Under the pieces are notes generated by a model. It was given only the letters and a program-made list of their open reading frames with translations, was not told the DNA's origin and did no database searches. Positions 23,288 to 35,830 of a stretch of DNA of 64,000 nt are shown one piece after another. The stretch is from Leptasterias polaris (taxonomy: Eukaryota > Echinodermata > Asteroidea > Forcipulatida > Asteriidae). The position numbers and the translations under genes are program-made. Position 1 is the stretch's first letter. The number at the start of each line of letters is the position of its first letter. The stretch lies in assembly GCA_037783415.1 (NCBI GenBank), contig JAZGTN010000177.1, positions 1 through 64,000 on the forward strand, written 5' to 3'.

Positions 23288-25688
23288 GAGATGAATTTTT
23301 TAATAAGAAACAGGGGTGTTGTGAACAAACTGGTTCATTCTGAGCGTATTCTGAGACGAAAAAAATTCAAACCCCTCAGAATGCGCTGAGATTAATTCTT
23401 TACTAAGAAACATGGGTGTAGTGAACAAACTGGTTGATTCTGAGCGTATTCTGAGACGAAAAAAATTCAAACCCCTCAGAATGCGCTGAGATTAATTCTT
23501 TACTAAGAAACATGGGTGTACTGAACAAACTGGTTGATTCTGAGCGTATTCTGAGACGAAAAAAATTCAAACCCCTCAGAATGCGCTGAGATTAATTCTT
23601 TACTAAGAAACATGGGTGTACTGAACAAACTGGTTGATTCTGAGCGTATTCTGAGACGAAAAAAATTCAAACCCCTCAGAATGCGCTGAGATTAATTCTT
23701 TACTAAGAAACATGGGTGTACTGAACAAACTGGTTGATTCTGAGCATATTCTGAGACGAAAAAAATTCAAACCCCTCAGAATGCGCTGAGATTAATTCTT
23801 TACTAAGAAACATGGGTGTACTGAACAAACTGGTTGATTCTGAGCGTATTCTGAGACGAAAAAAATTCAAACCCCTCAGAATGCGCTGAGATGAATTTTT
23901 TAATAAGAAACAAGGGTGTACTGAACAAACTGGTTGATTCTGAGCGTGATCGGAGACGAAAAAAATTCAAACCCCTCAAAACGCGCTGAGATTAATTCTT
24001 TACTAAGAAACATGGGTGTACTGAACAAACTGGTTGATTCTGAGCGTATTCTGAGACGAAAAAAATTCAAACCCCTCAGAATGCGCTGAGATTAATTCTT
24101 TACTAAGAAACATGGGTGTACTGAACAAACTGGTTGATTCTGAGCGTATTCTGAGACGAAAAAAAATCAAACCCCTCAGAATGCGCTGAGATTAATTCTT
24201 TACTAAGAAACATGGGTGTACTGAACAAACTGGTTGATTCTGAGCGTAATCTGAGACGAAAAAAATTCAAACCCCTCAGAATGCGCTGAGATTAATTCTT
24301 TACTAAGAAACATGGGTGTACTGAACAAACTGGTTGATTCTGAGCGTATTCTGAGACGAAAAAAATTCAAACCCCTCAGAATGCGCTGAGATTAATTCTT
24401 TACTAAGAAACATGGGTGTACTGAACAAACTGGTTGATTCTGAGCGTATTCTGAGACGAAAAAAATTCAAACCCCTCAGAATGCGCTGAGATTAATTCTT
24501 TACTAAGAAACATGGGTGTACTGAACAAACTGGTTGATTCTGAGCGTATTCTGAGACGAAAAAAATTCAAACCCCTCAGAATGCGCTGAGATTAATTCTT
24601 TACTAAGAAACATGGGTGTACTGAACAAACTGGTTGATTCTGAGCGTATTCTGAGACGAAAAAAATTCAAACCCCTCAGAATGCGCTGAGATTAATTCTT
24701 TACTAAGAAACATGGGTGTACTGAACAAACTGCTTGATTCTGAGCGTATTCTGAGACGAAAAAAATTCAAACCCCTCAGAATGCGCTGAGATTAATTCTT
24801 TACTAAGAAACATGGGTGTACTGAACAAACTGGTTGATTCTGAGCGTATTCTGAGACGAAAAAAATTCAAACCCCTCAGAATGCGCTGAGATTAATTCTT
24901 TACTAAGAAACATGGGTGTACTGAACAAACTGGTTGATTCTGAGCGTATTCTGAGACGAAAAAAATTCAAACCCCTCAGAATGCGCTGAGATTAATTCTT
25001 TACTAAGAAACATGGGTGTACTGAACAAACTGCTTGATTCTGAGCGTATTCTGAGACGAAAAAAATTCAAACCCCTCAGAATGCGCTGAGATTAATTCTT
25101 TACTAAGAAACATGGGTGTACTGAACAAACTGGTTGATTCTGAGCGTGATCGGAGACGAAAAAAATTCAAACCCCTCAGAATGCGCTGAGATTAATTCTT
25201 TACTAAGAAACATGGGTGTACTGAACAAACTGGTTGATTCTGAGCGTATTCTGAGACGAAAAAAATTCAAACCCCTCAGAATGCGCTGAGATTAATTCTT
25301 TACTAAGAAACATGGGTGTACTGAACAAACTGGTTGATTCTGAGCGTATTCTGAGACGAAAAAAAATTCAAACCCCTCAGAATGCGCTGAGATTAATTCT
25401 TTACTAAGAAACATGGGTGTACTGAACAAACTGGTTGATTCTGAGCGTATTCTGAGACGAAAAAAATTCAAACCCCTCAGAATGCGCTGAGATTAATTCT
25501 TTACTAAGAAACATGGGTGTACTGAACAAACTGGTTGATTCTGAGCGTATTCTGAGACGAAAAAAATTCAAACCCCTCAAAACGCGCTGAGATTAATTCT
25601 TTACTAAGAAACAAGGGTGTACTGAACAAACTGGTTGATTCTGAGCGTGATCGGAGACGAAAAAAATTCAAACCCCTCAAAACGCGCT
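23288..25688 (+). repeat. Monomer run of HOR 13 (24 monomers, +1 bp)
   Basis: Starts like type III (E, F, A, A, CAT 23688, A, C 23888), then a long stretch of A with GCTT at 24688 and 24988 and G at 25088. T79A occurs in the monomer at 24088 and GTAATCTG at 24188. One A8 tract at 25359-25366. It looks like a type III head joined to the GCTT-rich type that dominates further right. Confidence 0.94.
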
Positions 25689-26056
25689 GAGATTAATTCT
25701 TTACTAAGAAACAACAGTGTTGGGACCGTACTGGTTGAATCTAAGCGCGATCGGAGATGAAAAAAAATAAAATACCTCAAAACTCCTGTAAACCTGTAAG
25801 CCACCAGATGTCAATACACTTTCCAGGTTAAAAAGAACACAACATCCTTTGAGGCACAAAACCAGGTCACAAAACCACAAATACATCATGTAATCACAAG
25901 CAAAGTGGCAAGTGAAGCAAGAGTATTACAAACTAAAACAATTGTATAACAATCTGCGCAGGATTAACCACAAGGATACCACACAGCCAGCTTGTCTTTT
26001 GAGTGAATCTAAGCGCGATCGGAGACGAACAAAATTAAAACCCCTCAAAACACGCT
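25689..26056 (+). repeat. X unit 14 (A222 variant)
   Basis: Carries A instead of T at X-position 222 (GGCAAG rather than GGCTAG). Confidence 0.96.
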
Positions 26057-27056
26057 GAGATGAATTTTTTAATAAGAAACAGGGGTGTTGTGAACAAACT
26101 GGTTCATTCTGAGCGTATTCTGAGACGAAAAAAATTCAAACCCCTCAGAATGCGCTGAGATTAATTCTTTACTAAGAAACATGGGTGTAGTGAACAAACT
26201 GGTTGATTCTGAGCGTATTCTGAGACGAAAAAAATTCAAACCCCTCAGAATGCGCTGAGATTAATTCTTTACTAAGAAACATGGGTGTACTGAACAAACT
26301 GGTTGATTCTGAGCGTATTCTGAGACGAAAAAAATTCAAACCCCTCAGAATGCGCTGAGATTAATTCTTTACTAAGAAACATGGGTGTACTGAACAAACT
26401 GCTTGATTCTGAGCGTATTCTGAGACGAAAAAAATTCAAACCCCTCAGAATGCGCTGAGATTAATTCTTTACTAAGAAACATGGGTGTACTGAACAAACT
26501 GGTTGATTCTGAGCGTGATCGGAGACGAAAAAAATTCAAACCCCTCAGAATGCGCTGAGATTAATTCTTTACTAAGAAACATGGGTGTACTGAACAAACT
26601 GGTTGATTCTGAGCGTATTCTGAGACGAAAAAAATTCAAACCCCTCAGAATGCGCTGAGATTAATTCTTTACTAAGAAACATGGGTGTACTGAACAAACT
26701 GGTTGATTCTGAGCGTATTCTGAGACGAAAAAAATTCAAACCCCTCAGAATGCGCTGAGATTAATTCTTTACTAAGAAACATGGGTGTACTGAACAAACT
26801 GGTTGATTCTGAGCGTATTCTGAGACGAAAAAAATTCAAACCCCTCAGAATGCGCTGAGATTAATTCTTTACTCAGAAACATGGGTGTACTGAACAAACT
26901 GGTTGATTCTGAGCGTATTCTGAGACGAAAAAAATTCAAACCCCTCAAAACGCGCTGAGATTAATTCTTTACTAAGAAACAAGGGTGTACTGAACAAACT
27001 GGTTGATTCTGAGCGTGATCGGAGACGAAAAAAATTCAAACCCCTCAAAACGCGCT
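26057..27056 (+). repeat. Monomer run of HOR 14 (10 monomers)
   Basis: Order: E, F, A, GCTT (26357), G (26457), A, A, A, A' with ACTCAGAAAC (26857), B. Same length as type II but a different class order, so equal length here does not mean the same lineage. Confidence 0.95.
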
Positions 27057-27424
27057 GAGATTAATTCTTTACTAAGAAACAACAGTGTTGGGACCGTACT
27101 GGTTGAATCTAAGCGCGATCGGAGATGAAAAAAAATAAAATACCTCAAAACTCCTGTAAACCTGTAAGCCACCAGATGTCAATACACTTTCCAGGTTAAA
27201 AAGAACACAACATCCTTTGAGGCACAAAACCAGGTCACAAAACCACAAATACATCATGTAATCACAAGCAAAGTGGCAAGTGAAGCAAGAGTATTACAAA
27301 CTAAAACAATTGTATAACAATCTGCGCAGGATTAACCACAAGGATACCACACAGCCAGCTTGTCTTTTGAGTGAATCTAAGCGCGATCGGAGACGAACAA
27401 AATTAAAACCCCTCAAAACACGCT
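27057..27424 (+). repeat. X unit 15 (A222 variant)
   Basis: A at 27278 (X-position 222). This is one of only two differences I found from the 3269-bp copy to its right. Confidence 0.96.
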
Positions 27425-30325
27425 GAGATGAATTTTTTAATAAGAAACAGGGGTGTTGTGAACAAACTGGTTCATTCTGAGCGTATTCTGAGACGAAAAA
27501 AATTCAAACCCCTCAGAATGCGCTGAGATTAATTCTTTACTAAGAAACATGGGTGTAGTGAACAAACTGGTTGATTCTGAGCGTATTCTGAGACGAAAAA
27601 AATTCAAACCCCTCAGAATGCGCTGAGATTAATTCTTTACTAAGAAACATGGGTGTACTGAACAAACTGGTTGATTCTGAGCGTATTCTGAGACGAAAAA
27701 AATTCAAACCCCTCAGAATGCGCTGAGATTAATTCTTTACTAAGAAACATGGGTGTACTGAACAAACTGGTTGATTCTGAGCGTATTCTGAGACGAAAAA
27801 AAATTCAAACCCCTCAGAATGCGCTGAGATTAATTCTTTACTAAGAAACATGGGTGTACTGAACAAACTGGTTGATTCTGAGCATATTCTGAGACGAAAA
27901 AAATTCAAACCCCTCAGAATGCGCTGAGATTAATTCTTTACTAAGAAACATGGGTGTACTGAACAAACTGGTTGATTCTGAGCGTATTCTGAGACGAAAA
28001 AAATTCAAACCCCTCAGAATGCGCTGAGATTAATTCTTTACTAAGAAACATGGGTGTACTGAACAAACTGGTTGATTCTGAGCGTATTCTGAGACGAAAA
28101 AAATTCAAACCCCTCAGAATGCGCTGAGATTAATTCTTTACTAAGAAACATGGGTGTACTGAACAAACTGGTTGATTCTGAGCGTATTCTGAGACGAAAA
28201 AAATTCAAACCCCTCAGAATGCGCTGAGATTAATTCTTTACTAAGAAACATGGGTGTACTGAACAAACTGGTTGATTCTGAGCGTATTCTGAGACGAAAA
28301 AAATTCAAACCCCTCAGAATGCTCTGAGATTAATTCTTTACTAAGAAACATGGGTGTACTGAACAAACTGGTTGATTCTGAGCGTATTCTGAGACGAAAA
28401 AAATTCAAACCCCTCAGAATGCGCTGAGATTAATTCTTTACTAAGAAACATGGGTGTACTGAACAAACTGGTTGATTCTGAGCGTATTCTGAGACGAAAA
28501 AAATTCAAACCCCTCAGAATGCGCTGAGATTAATTCTTTACTAAGAAACATGGGTGTACTGAACAAACTGGTTGATTCTGAGCGTATTCTGAGACGAAAA
28601 AAATTCAAACCCCTCAGAATGCGCTGAGATTAATTCTTTACTAAGAAACATGGGTGTACTGAACAAACTGGTTGATTCTGAGCGTATTCTGAGACGAAAA
28701 AAATTCAAACCCCTCAGAATGCGCTGAGATTAATTCTTTACTAAGAAACATGGGTGTACTGAACAAACTGGTTGATTCTGAGCGTATTCTGAGACGAAAA
28801 AAATTCAAACCCCTCAGAATGCGCTGAGATTAATTCTTTACTAAGAAACATGGGTGTACTGAACAAACTGGTTGATTCTGAGCGTATTCTGAGACGAAAA
28901 AAATTCAAACCCCTCAGAATGCGCTGAGATTAATTCTTTACTAAGAAACATGGGTGTACTGAACAAACTGCTTGATTCTGAGCGTATTCTGAGACGAAAA
29001 AAATTCAAACCCCTCAGAATGCGCTGAGATTAATTCTTTACTAAGAAACATGGGTGTACTGAACAAACTGGTTGATTCTGAGCGTGATCGGAGACGAAAA
29101 AAATTCAAACCCCTCAGAATGCGCTGAGATTAATTCTTTACTAAGAAACATGGGTGTACTGAACAAACTGGTTGATTCTGAGCGTATTCTGAGACGAAAA
29201 AAATTCAAACCCCTCAGAATGCGCTGAGATTAATTCTTTACTAAGAAACATGGGTGTACTGAACAAACTGGTTGATTCTGAGCGTATTCTGAGACGAAAA
29301 AAATTCAAACCCCTCAGAATGCGCTGAGATTAATTCTTTACTAAGAAACATGGGTGTACTGAACAAACTGGTTGATTCTGAGCGTATTCTGAGACGAAAA
29401 AAATTCAAACCCCTCAGAATGCGCTGAGATGAATTTTTTAATAAGAAACAAGGGTGTACTGAACAAACTGGTTGATTCTGAGCGTGATCGGAGACGAAAA
29501 AAATTCAAACCCCTCAGAATGCGCTGAGATTAATTCTTTACTAAGAAACATGGGTGTACTGAACAAACTGGTTGATTCTGAGCGTATTCTGAGACGAAAA
29601 AAATTCAAACCCCTCAGAATGCGCTGAGATTAATTCTTTACTAAGAAACATGGGTGTACTGAACAAACTGGTTGATTCTGAGCGTATTCTGAGACGAAAA
29701 AAATTCAAACCCCTCAGAATGCGCTGAGATTAATTCTTTACTAAGAAACATGGGTGTACTGAACAAACTGGTTGATTCTGAGCGTATTCTGAGACGACAA
29801 AAATTCAAACCCCTCAGAATGCGCTGAGATGAATTTTTTAATAAGAAACAAGGGTGTACTGAACAAACTGGTTGATTCTGAGCGTGATCGGAGACGAAAA
29901 AAATTCAAACCCCTCAAAACGCGCTGAGATTAATTCTTTACTAAGAAACATGGGTGTACTGAACAAACTGGTTGATTCTGAGCGTATTCTGAGACGAAAA
30001 AAATTCAAACCCCTCAGAATGCGCTGAGATTAATTCTTTACTAAGAAACATGGGTGTACTGAACAAACTGGTTGATTCTGAGCATATTCTGAGACGAAAA
30101 AAATTCAAACCCCTCAGAATGCGCTGAGATTAATTCTTTACTAAGAAACATGGGTGTACTGAACAAACTGGTTGATTCTGAGCGTATTCTGAGACGAAAA
30201 AAATTCAAACCCCTCAAAACGCGCTGAGATTAATTCTTTACTAAGAAACAAGGGTGTACTGAACAAACTGGTTGATTCTGAGCGTGATCGGAGACGAAAA
30301 AAATTCAAACCCCTCAAAACGCGCT
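27425..30325 (+). repeat. Monomer run of HOR 15 (29 monomers, +1 bp)
   Basis: Marks: A8 at 27796-27803, GCTCTGAG at 28321, GCTT with C at 28971, G at 29043-29142, C monomers near 29426 and 29826, GACGACAAAA at 29793, CAT near 30026, then A' and B. The entire set reappears 3269 bp to the right. Confidence 0.94.
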
Positions 30326-30693
30326 GAGATTAATTCTTTACTAAGAAACAACAGTGTTGGGACCGTACTGGTTGAATCTAAGCGCGATCGGAGATGAAAA
30401 AAAATAAAATACCTCAAAACTCCTGTAAACCTGTAAGCCACCAGATGTCAATACACTTTCCAGGTTAAAAAGAACACAACATCCTTTGAGGCACAAAACC
30501 AGGTCACAAAACCACAAATACATCATGTAATCACAAGCAAAGTGGCTAGTGAAGCAAGAGTATTACAAACTAAAACAATTGTATAACAATCTGCGCAGGA
30601 TTAACCACAAGGATACCACACAGCCAGCTTGTCTTTTGAGTGAATCTAAGCGCGATCGGAGACGAACAAAATTAAAACCCCTCAAAACACGCT
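30326..30693 (+). repeat. X unit 16
   Basis: T222/A359 form, unlike its otherwise near-identical left neighbour, which has A222. Confidence 0.96.
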
Positions 30694-33594
30694 GAGATGA
30701 ATTTTTTAATAAGAAACAGGGGTGTTGTGAACAAACTGGTTCATTCTGAGCGTATTCTGAGACGAAAAAAATTCAAACCCCTCAGAATGCGCTGAGATTA
30801 ATTCTTTACTAAGAAACATGGGTGTAGTGAACAAACTGGTTGATTCTGAGCGTATTCTGAGACGAAAAAAATTCAAACCCCTCAGAATGCGCTGAGATTA
30901 ATTCTTTACTAAGAAACATGGGTGTACTGAACAAACTGGTTGATTCTGAGCGTATTCTGAGACGAAAAAAATTCAAACCCCTCAGAATGCGCTGAGATTA
31001 ATTCTTTACTAAGAAACATGGGTGTACTGAACAAACTGGTTGATTCTGAGCGTATTCTGAGACGAAAAAAAATTCAAACCCCTCAGAATGCGCTGAGATT
31101 AATTCTTTACTAAGAAACATGGGTGTACTGAACAAACTGGTTGATTCTGAGCATATTCTGAGACGAAAAAAATTCAAACCCCTCAGAATGCGCTGAGATT
31201 AATTCTTTACTAAGAAACATGGGTGTACTGAACAAACTGGTTGATTCTGAGCGTATTCTGAGACGAAAAAAATTCAAACCCCTCAGAATGCGCTGAGATT
31301 AATTCTTTACTAAGAAACATGGGTGTACTGAACAAACTGGTTGATTCTGAGCGTATTCTGAGACGAAAAAAATTCAAACCCCTCAGAATGCGCTGAGATT
31401 AATTCTTTACTAAGAAACATGGGTGTACTGAACAAACTGGTTGATTCTGAGCGTATTCTGAGACGAAAAAAATTCAAACCCCTCAGAATGCGCTGAGATT
31501 AATTCTTTACTAAGAAACATGGGTGTACTGAACAAACTGGTTGATTCTGAGCGTATTCTGAGACGAAAAAAATTCAAACCCCTCAGAATGCTCTGAGATT
31601 AATTCTTTACTAAGAAACATGGGTGTACTGAACAAACTGGTTGATTCTGAGCGTATTCTGAGACGAAAAAAATTCAAACCCCTCAGAATGCGCTGAGATT
31701 AATTCTTTACTAAGAAACATGGGTGTACTGAACAAACTGGTTGATTCTGAGCGTATTCTGAGACGAAAAAAATTCAAACCCCTCAGAATGCGCTGAGATT
31801 AATTCTTTACTAAGAAACATGGGTGTACTGAACAAACTGGTTGATTCTGAGCGTATTCTGAGACGAAAAAAATTCAAACCCCTCAGAATGCGCTGAGATT
31901 AATTCTTTACTAAGAAACATGGGTGTACTGAACAAACTGGTTGATTCTGAGCGTATTCTGAGACGAAAAAAATTCAAACCCCTCAGAATGCGCTGAGATT
32001 AATTCTTTACTAAGAAACATGGGTGTACTGAACAAACTGGTTGATTCTGAGCGTATTCTGAGACGAAAAAAATTCAAACCCCTCAGAATGCGCTGAGATT
32101 AATTCTTTACTAAGAAACATGGGTGTACTGAACAAACTGGTTGATTCTGAGCGTATTCTGAGACGAAAAAAATTCAAACCCCTCAGAATGCGCTGAGATT
32201 AATTCTTTACTAAGAAACATGGGTGTACTGAACAAACTGCTTGATTCTGAGCGTATTCTGAGACGAAAAAAATTCAAACCCCTCAGAATGCGCTGAGATT
32301 AATTCTTTACTAAGAAACATGGGTGTACTGAACAAACTGGTTGATTCTGAGCGTGATCGGAGACGAAAAAAATTCAAACCCCTCAGAATGCGCTGAGATT
32401 AATTCTTTACTAAGAAACATGGGTGTACTGAACAAACTGGTTGATTCTGAGCGTATTCTGAGACGAAAAAAATTCAAACCCCTCAGAATGCGCTGAGATT
32501 AATTCTTTACTAAGAAACATGGGTGTACTGAACAAACTGGTTGATTCTGAGCGTATTCTGAGACGAAAAAAATTCAAACCCCTCAGAATGCGCTGAGATT
32601 AATTCTTTACTAAGAAACATGGGTGTACTGAACAAACTGGTTGATTCTGAGCGTATTCTGAGACGAAAAAAATTCAAACCCCTCAGAATGCGCTGAGATG
32701 AATTTTTTAATAAGAAACAAGGGTGTACTGAACAAACTGGTTGATTCTGAGCGTGATCGGAGACGAAAAAAATTCAAACCCCTCAGAATGCGCTGAGATT
32801 AATTCTTTACTAAGAAACATGGGTGTACTGAACAAACTGGTTGATTCTGAGCGTATTCTGAGACGAAAAAAATTCAAACCCCTCAGAATGCGCTGAGATT
32901 AATTCTTTACTAAGAAACATGGGTGTACTGAACAAACTGGTTGATTCTGAGCGTATTCTGAGACGAAAAAAATTCAAACCCCTCAGAATGCGCTGAGATT
33001 AATTCTTTACTAAGAAACATGGGTGTACTGAACAAACTGGTTGATTCTGAGCGTATTCTGAGACGACAAAAATTCAAACCCCTCAGAATGCGCTGAGATT
33101 AATTTTTTAATAAGAAACAAGGGTGTACTGAACAAACTGGTTGATTCTGAGCGTGATCGGAGACGAAAAAAATTCAAACCCCTCAAAACGCGCTGAGATT
33201 AATTCTTTACTAAGAAACATGGGTGTACTGAACAAACTGGTTGATTCTGAGCGTATTCTGAGACGAAAAAAATTCAAACCCCTCAGAATGCGCTGAGATT
33301 AATTCTTTACTAAGAAACATGGGTGTACTGAACAAACTGGTTGATTCTGAGCATATTCTGAGACGAAAAAAATTCAAACCCCTCAGAATGCGCTGAGATT
33401 AATTCTTTACTAAGAAACATGGGTGTACTGAACAAACTGGTTGATTCTGAGCGTATTCTGAGACGAAAAAAATTCAAACCCCTCAAAACGCGCTGAGATT
33501 AATTCTTTACTAAGAAACAAGGGTGTACTGAACAAACTGGTTGATTCTGAGCGTGATCGGAGACGAAAAAAATTCAAACCCCTCAAAACGCGCT
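30694..33594 (+). repeat. Monomer run of HOR 16 (29 monomers, +1 bp)
   Basis: Right copy of the 3269-bp duplication. A8 tract at 31065-31072. The C-like monomer at about 33095 begins GATTAATT then TTTTAATAAG, a hybrid of A and C, whereas its partner on the left is pure C. Confidence 0.94.
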
Positions 33595-33962
33595 GAGATT
33601 AATTCTTTACTAAGAAACAACAGTGTTGGGACCGTACTGGTTGAATCTAAGCGCGATCGGAGATGAAAAAAAATAAAATACCTCAAAACTCCTGTAAACC
33701 TGTAAGCCACCAGATGTCAATACACTTTCCAGGTTAAAAAGAACACAACATCCTTTGAGGCACAAAACCAGGTCACAAAACCACAAATACATCATGTAAT
33801 CACAAGCAAAGTGGCTAGTGAAGCAAGAGTATTACAAACTAAAACAATTGTATAACAATCTGCGCAGGATTAACCACAAGGATACCACACAGCCAGCTTG
33901 TCTTTTGAGTGAATCTAAGCGCGATCGGAGACGAACAAAATTAAAACCCCTCAAAACACGCT
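33595..33962 (+). repeat. X unit 17
   Basis: T222/A359 form. Confidence 0.96.
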
Positions 33963-35462
33963 GAGATGAATTTTTTAATAAGAAACAGGGGTGTTGTGAA
34001 CAAACTGGTTCATTCTGAGCGTATTCTGAGACGAAAAAAATTCAAACCCCTCAGAATGCGCTGAGATTAATTCTTTACTAAGAAACATGGGTGTAGTGAA
34101 CAAACTGGTTGATTCTGAGCGTATTCTGAGACGAAAAAAATTCAAACCCCTCAGAATGCGCTGAGATTAATTCTTTACTAAGAAACATGGGTGTACTGAA
34201 CAAACTGGTTGAATCTGAGCGTATTCTGAGACGAAAAAAATTCAAACCCCTCAGAATGCGCTGAGATTAATTCTTTACTAAGAAACATGGGTGTACTGAA
34301 CAAACTGGTTGATTCTGAGCGTATTCTGAGACGAAAAAAATTCAAACCCCTCAGAATGCGCTGAGATTAATTCTTTACTAAGAAACATGGGTGTACTGAA
34401 CAAACTGGTTGATTCTGAGCATATTCTGAGACGAAAAAAATTCAAACCCCTCAGAATGCGCTGAGATTAATTCTTTACTAAGAAACATGGGTGTACTGAA
34501 CAAACTGGTTGATTCTGAGCGTATTCTGAGACGAAAAAAATTCAAACCCCTCAGAATGCGCTGAGATTAATTCTTTACTAAGAAACATGGGTGTACTGAA
34601 CAAACTGGTTGATTCTGAGCGTATTCTGAGACGAAAAAAATTCAAACCCCTCAGAATGCGCTGAGATTAATTCTTTACTAAGAAACATGGGTGTACTGAA
34701 CAAACTGGTTGATTCTGAGCGTATTCTGAGACGAAAAAAATTCAAACCCCTCAGAATGCGCTGAGATTAATTCTTTACTAAGAAACATGGGTGTACTGAA
34801 CAAACTGCTTGATTCTGAGCGTATTCTGAGACGAAAAAAATTCAAACCCCTCAGAATGCGCTGAGATTAATTCTTTACTAAGAAACATGGGTGTACTGAA
34901 CAAACTGGTTGATTCTGAGCGTGATCGGAGACGAAAAAAATTCAAACCCCTCAGAATGCGCTGAGATTAATTCTTTACTAAGAAACATGGGTGTACTGAA
35001 CAAACTGGTTGATTCTGAGCGTATTCTGAGACGAAAAAAATTCAAACCCCTCAGAATGCGCTGAGATTAATTCTTTACTAAGAAACATGGGTGTACTGAA
35101 CAAACTGGTTGATTCTGAGCGTATTCTGAGACGAAAAAAATTCAAACCCCTCAGAATGCGCTGAGATTAATTCTTTACTTAGAAACATGGGTGTACTGAA
35201 CAAACTGGTTGATTCTGAGCGTATTCTGAGACGAAAAAAATTCAAACCCCTCAGAATGCGCTGAGATTAATTCTTTACTAAGAAACATGGGTGTACTGAA
35301 CAAACTGGTTGATTCTGAGCGTATTCTGAGACGAAAAAAATTCAAACCCCTCAAAACGCGCTGAGATTAATTCTTTACTAAGAAACAAGGGTGTACTGAA
35401 CAAACTGGTTGATTCTGAGCGTGATCGGAGACGAAAAAAATTCAAACCCCTCAAAACGCGCT
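33963..35462 (+). repeat. Monomer run of HOR 17 (15 monomers, not type I)
   Basis: Order: E, F, A with TTGAATCTG, A, CAT (34363), A, A, A, GCTT (34763), G (34863), A, A, A with ACTTAG (35163), A', B. Same length as type I (1868 bp) but no C monomers, so it is a separate lineage. Confidence 0.95.
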
Positions 35463-35830
35463 GAGATTAATTCTTTACTAAGAAACAACAGTGTTGGGAC
35501 CGTACTGGTTGAATCTAAGCGCGATCGGAGATGAAAAAAAATAAAATACCTCAAAACTCCTGTAAACCTGTAAGCCACCAGATGTCAATACACTTTCCAG
35601 GTTAAAAAGAACACAACATCCTTTGAGGCACAAAACCAGGTCACAAAACCACAAATACATCATGTAATCACAAGCAAAGTGGCAAGTGAAGCAAGAGTAT
35701 TACAAACTAAAACAATTGTATAACAATCTGCGCAGGATTAACCACAAGGATACCACACAGCCAGCTTGTCTTTTGAGTGAATCTAAGCGCGATCGGAGAC
35801 GAACAAAATTAAAACCCCTCAAAACACGCT
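35463..35830 (+). repeat. X unit 18 (A222 variant)
   Basis: A222 form. The following E monomer reads TTGATT instead of TTCATT, the only such case seen. Confidence 0.96.

Larger units (their letters stand above)
27057..33594 (+). repeat. 3269-bp tandem duplication of an entire HOR
   Basis: HOR 15 (27057-30325) and HOR 16 (30326-33594) have equal length, including the same odd extra base. They share private marks: the A8 tract, GCTCTGAG, one GCTT, one G and the A-to-C change in GACGACAAAA. I found only two substitutions between them: A27278 versus T30547, and G29831 versus T33100. Confidence 0.93.
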
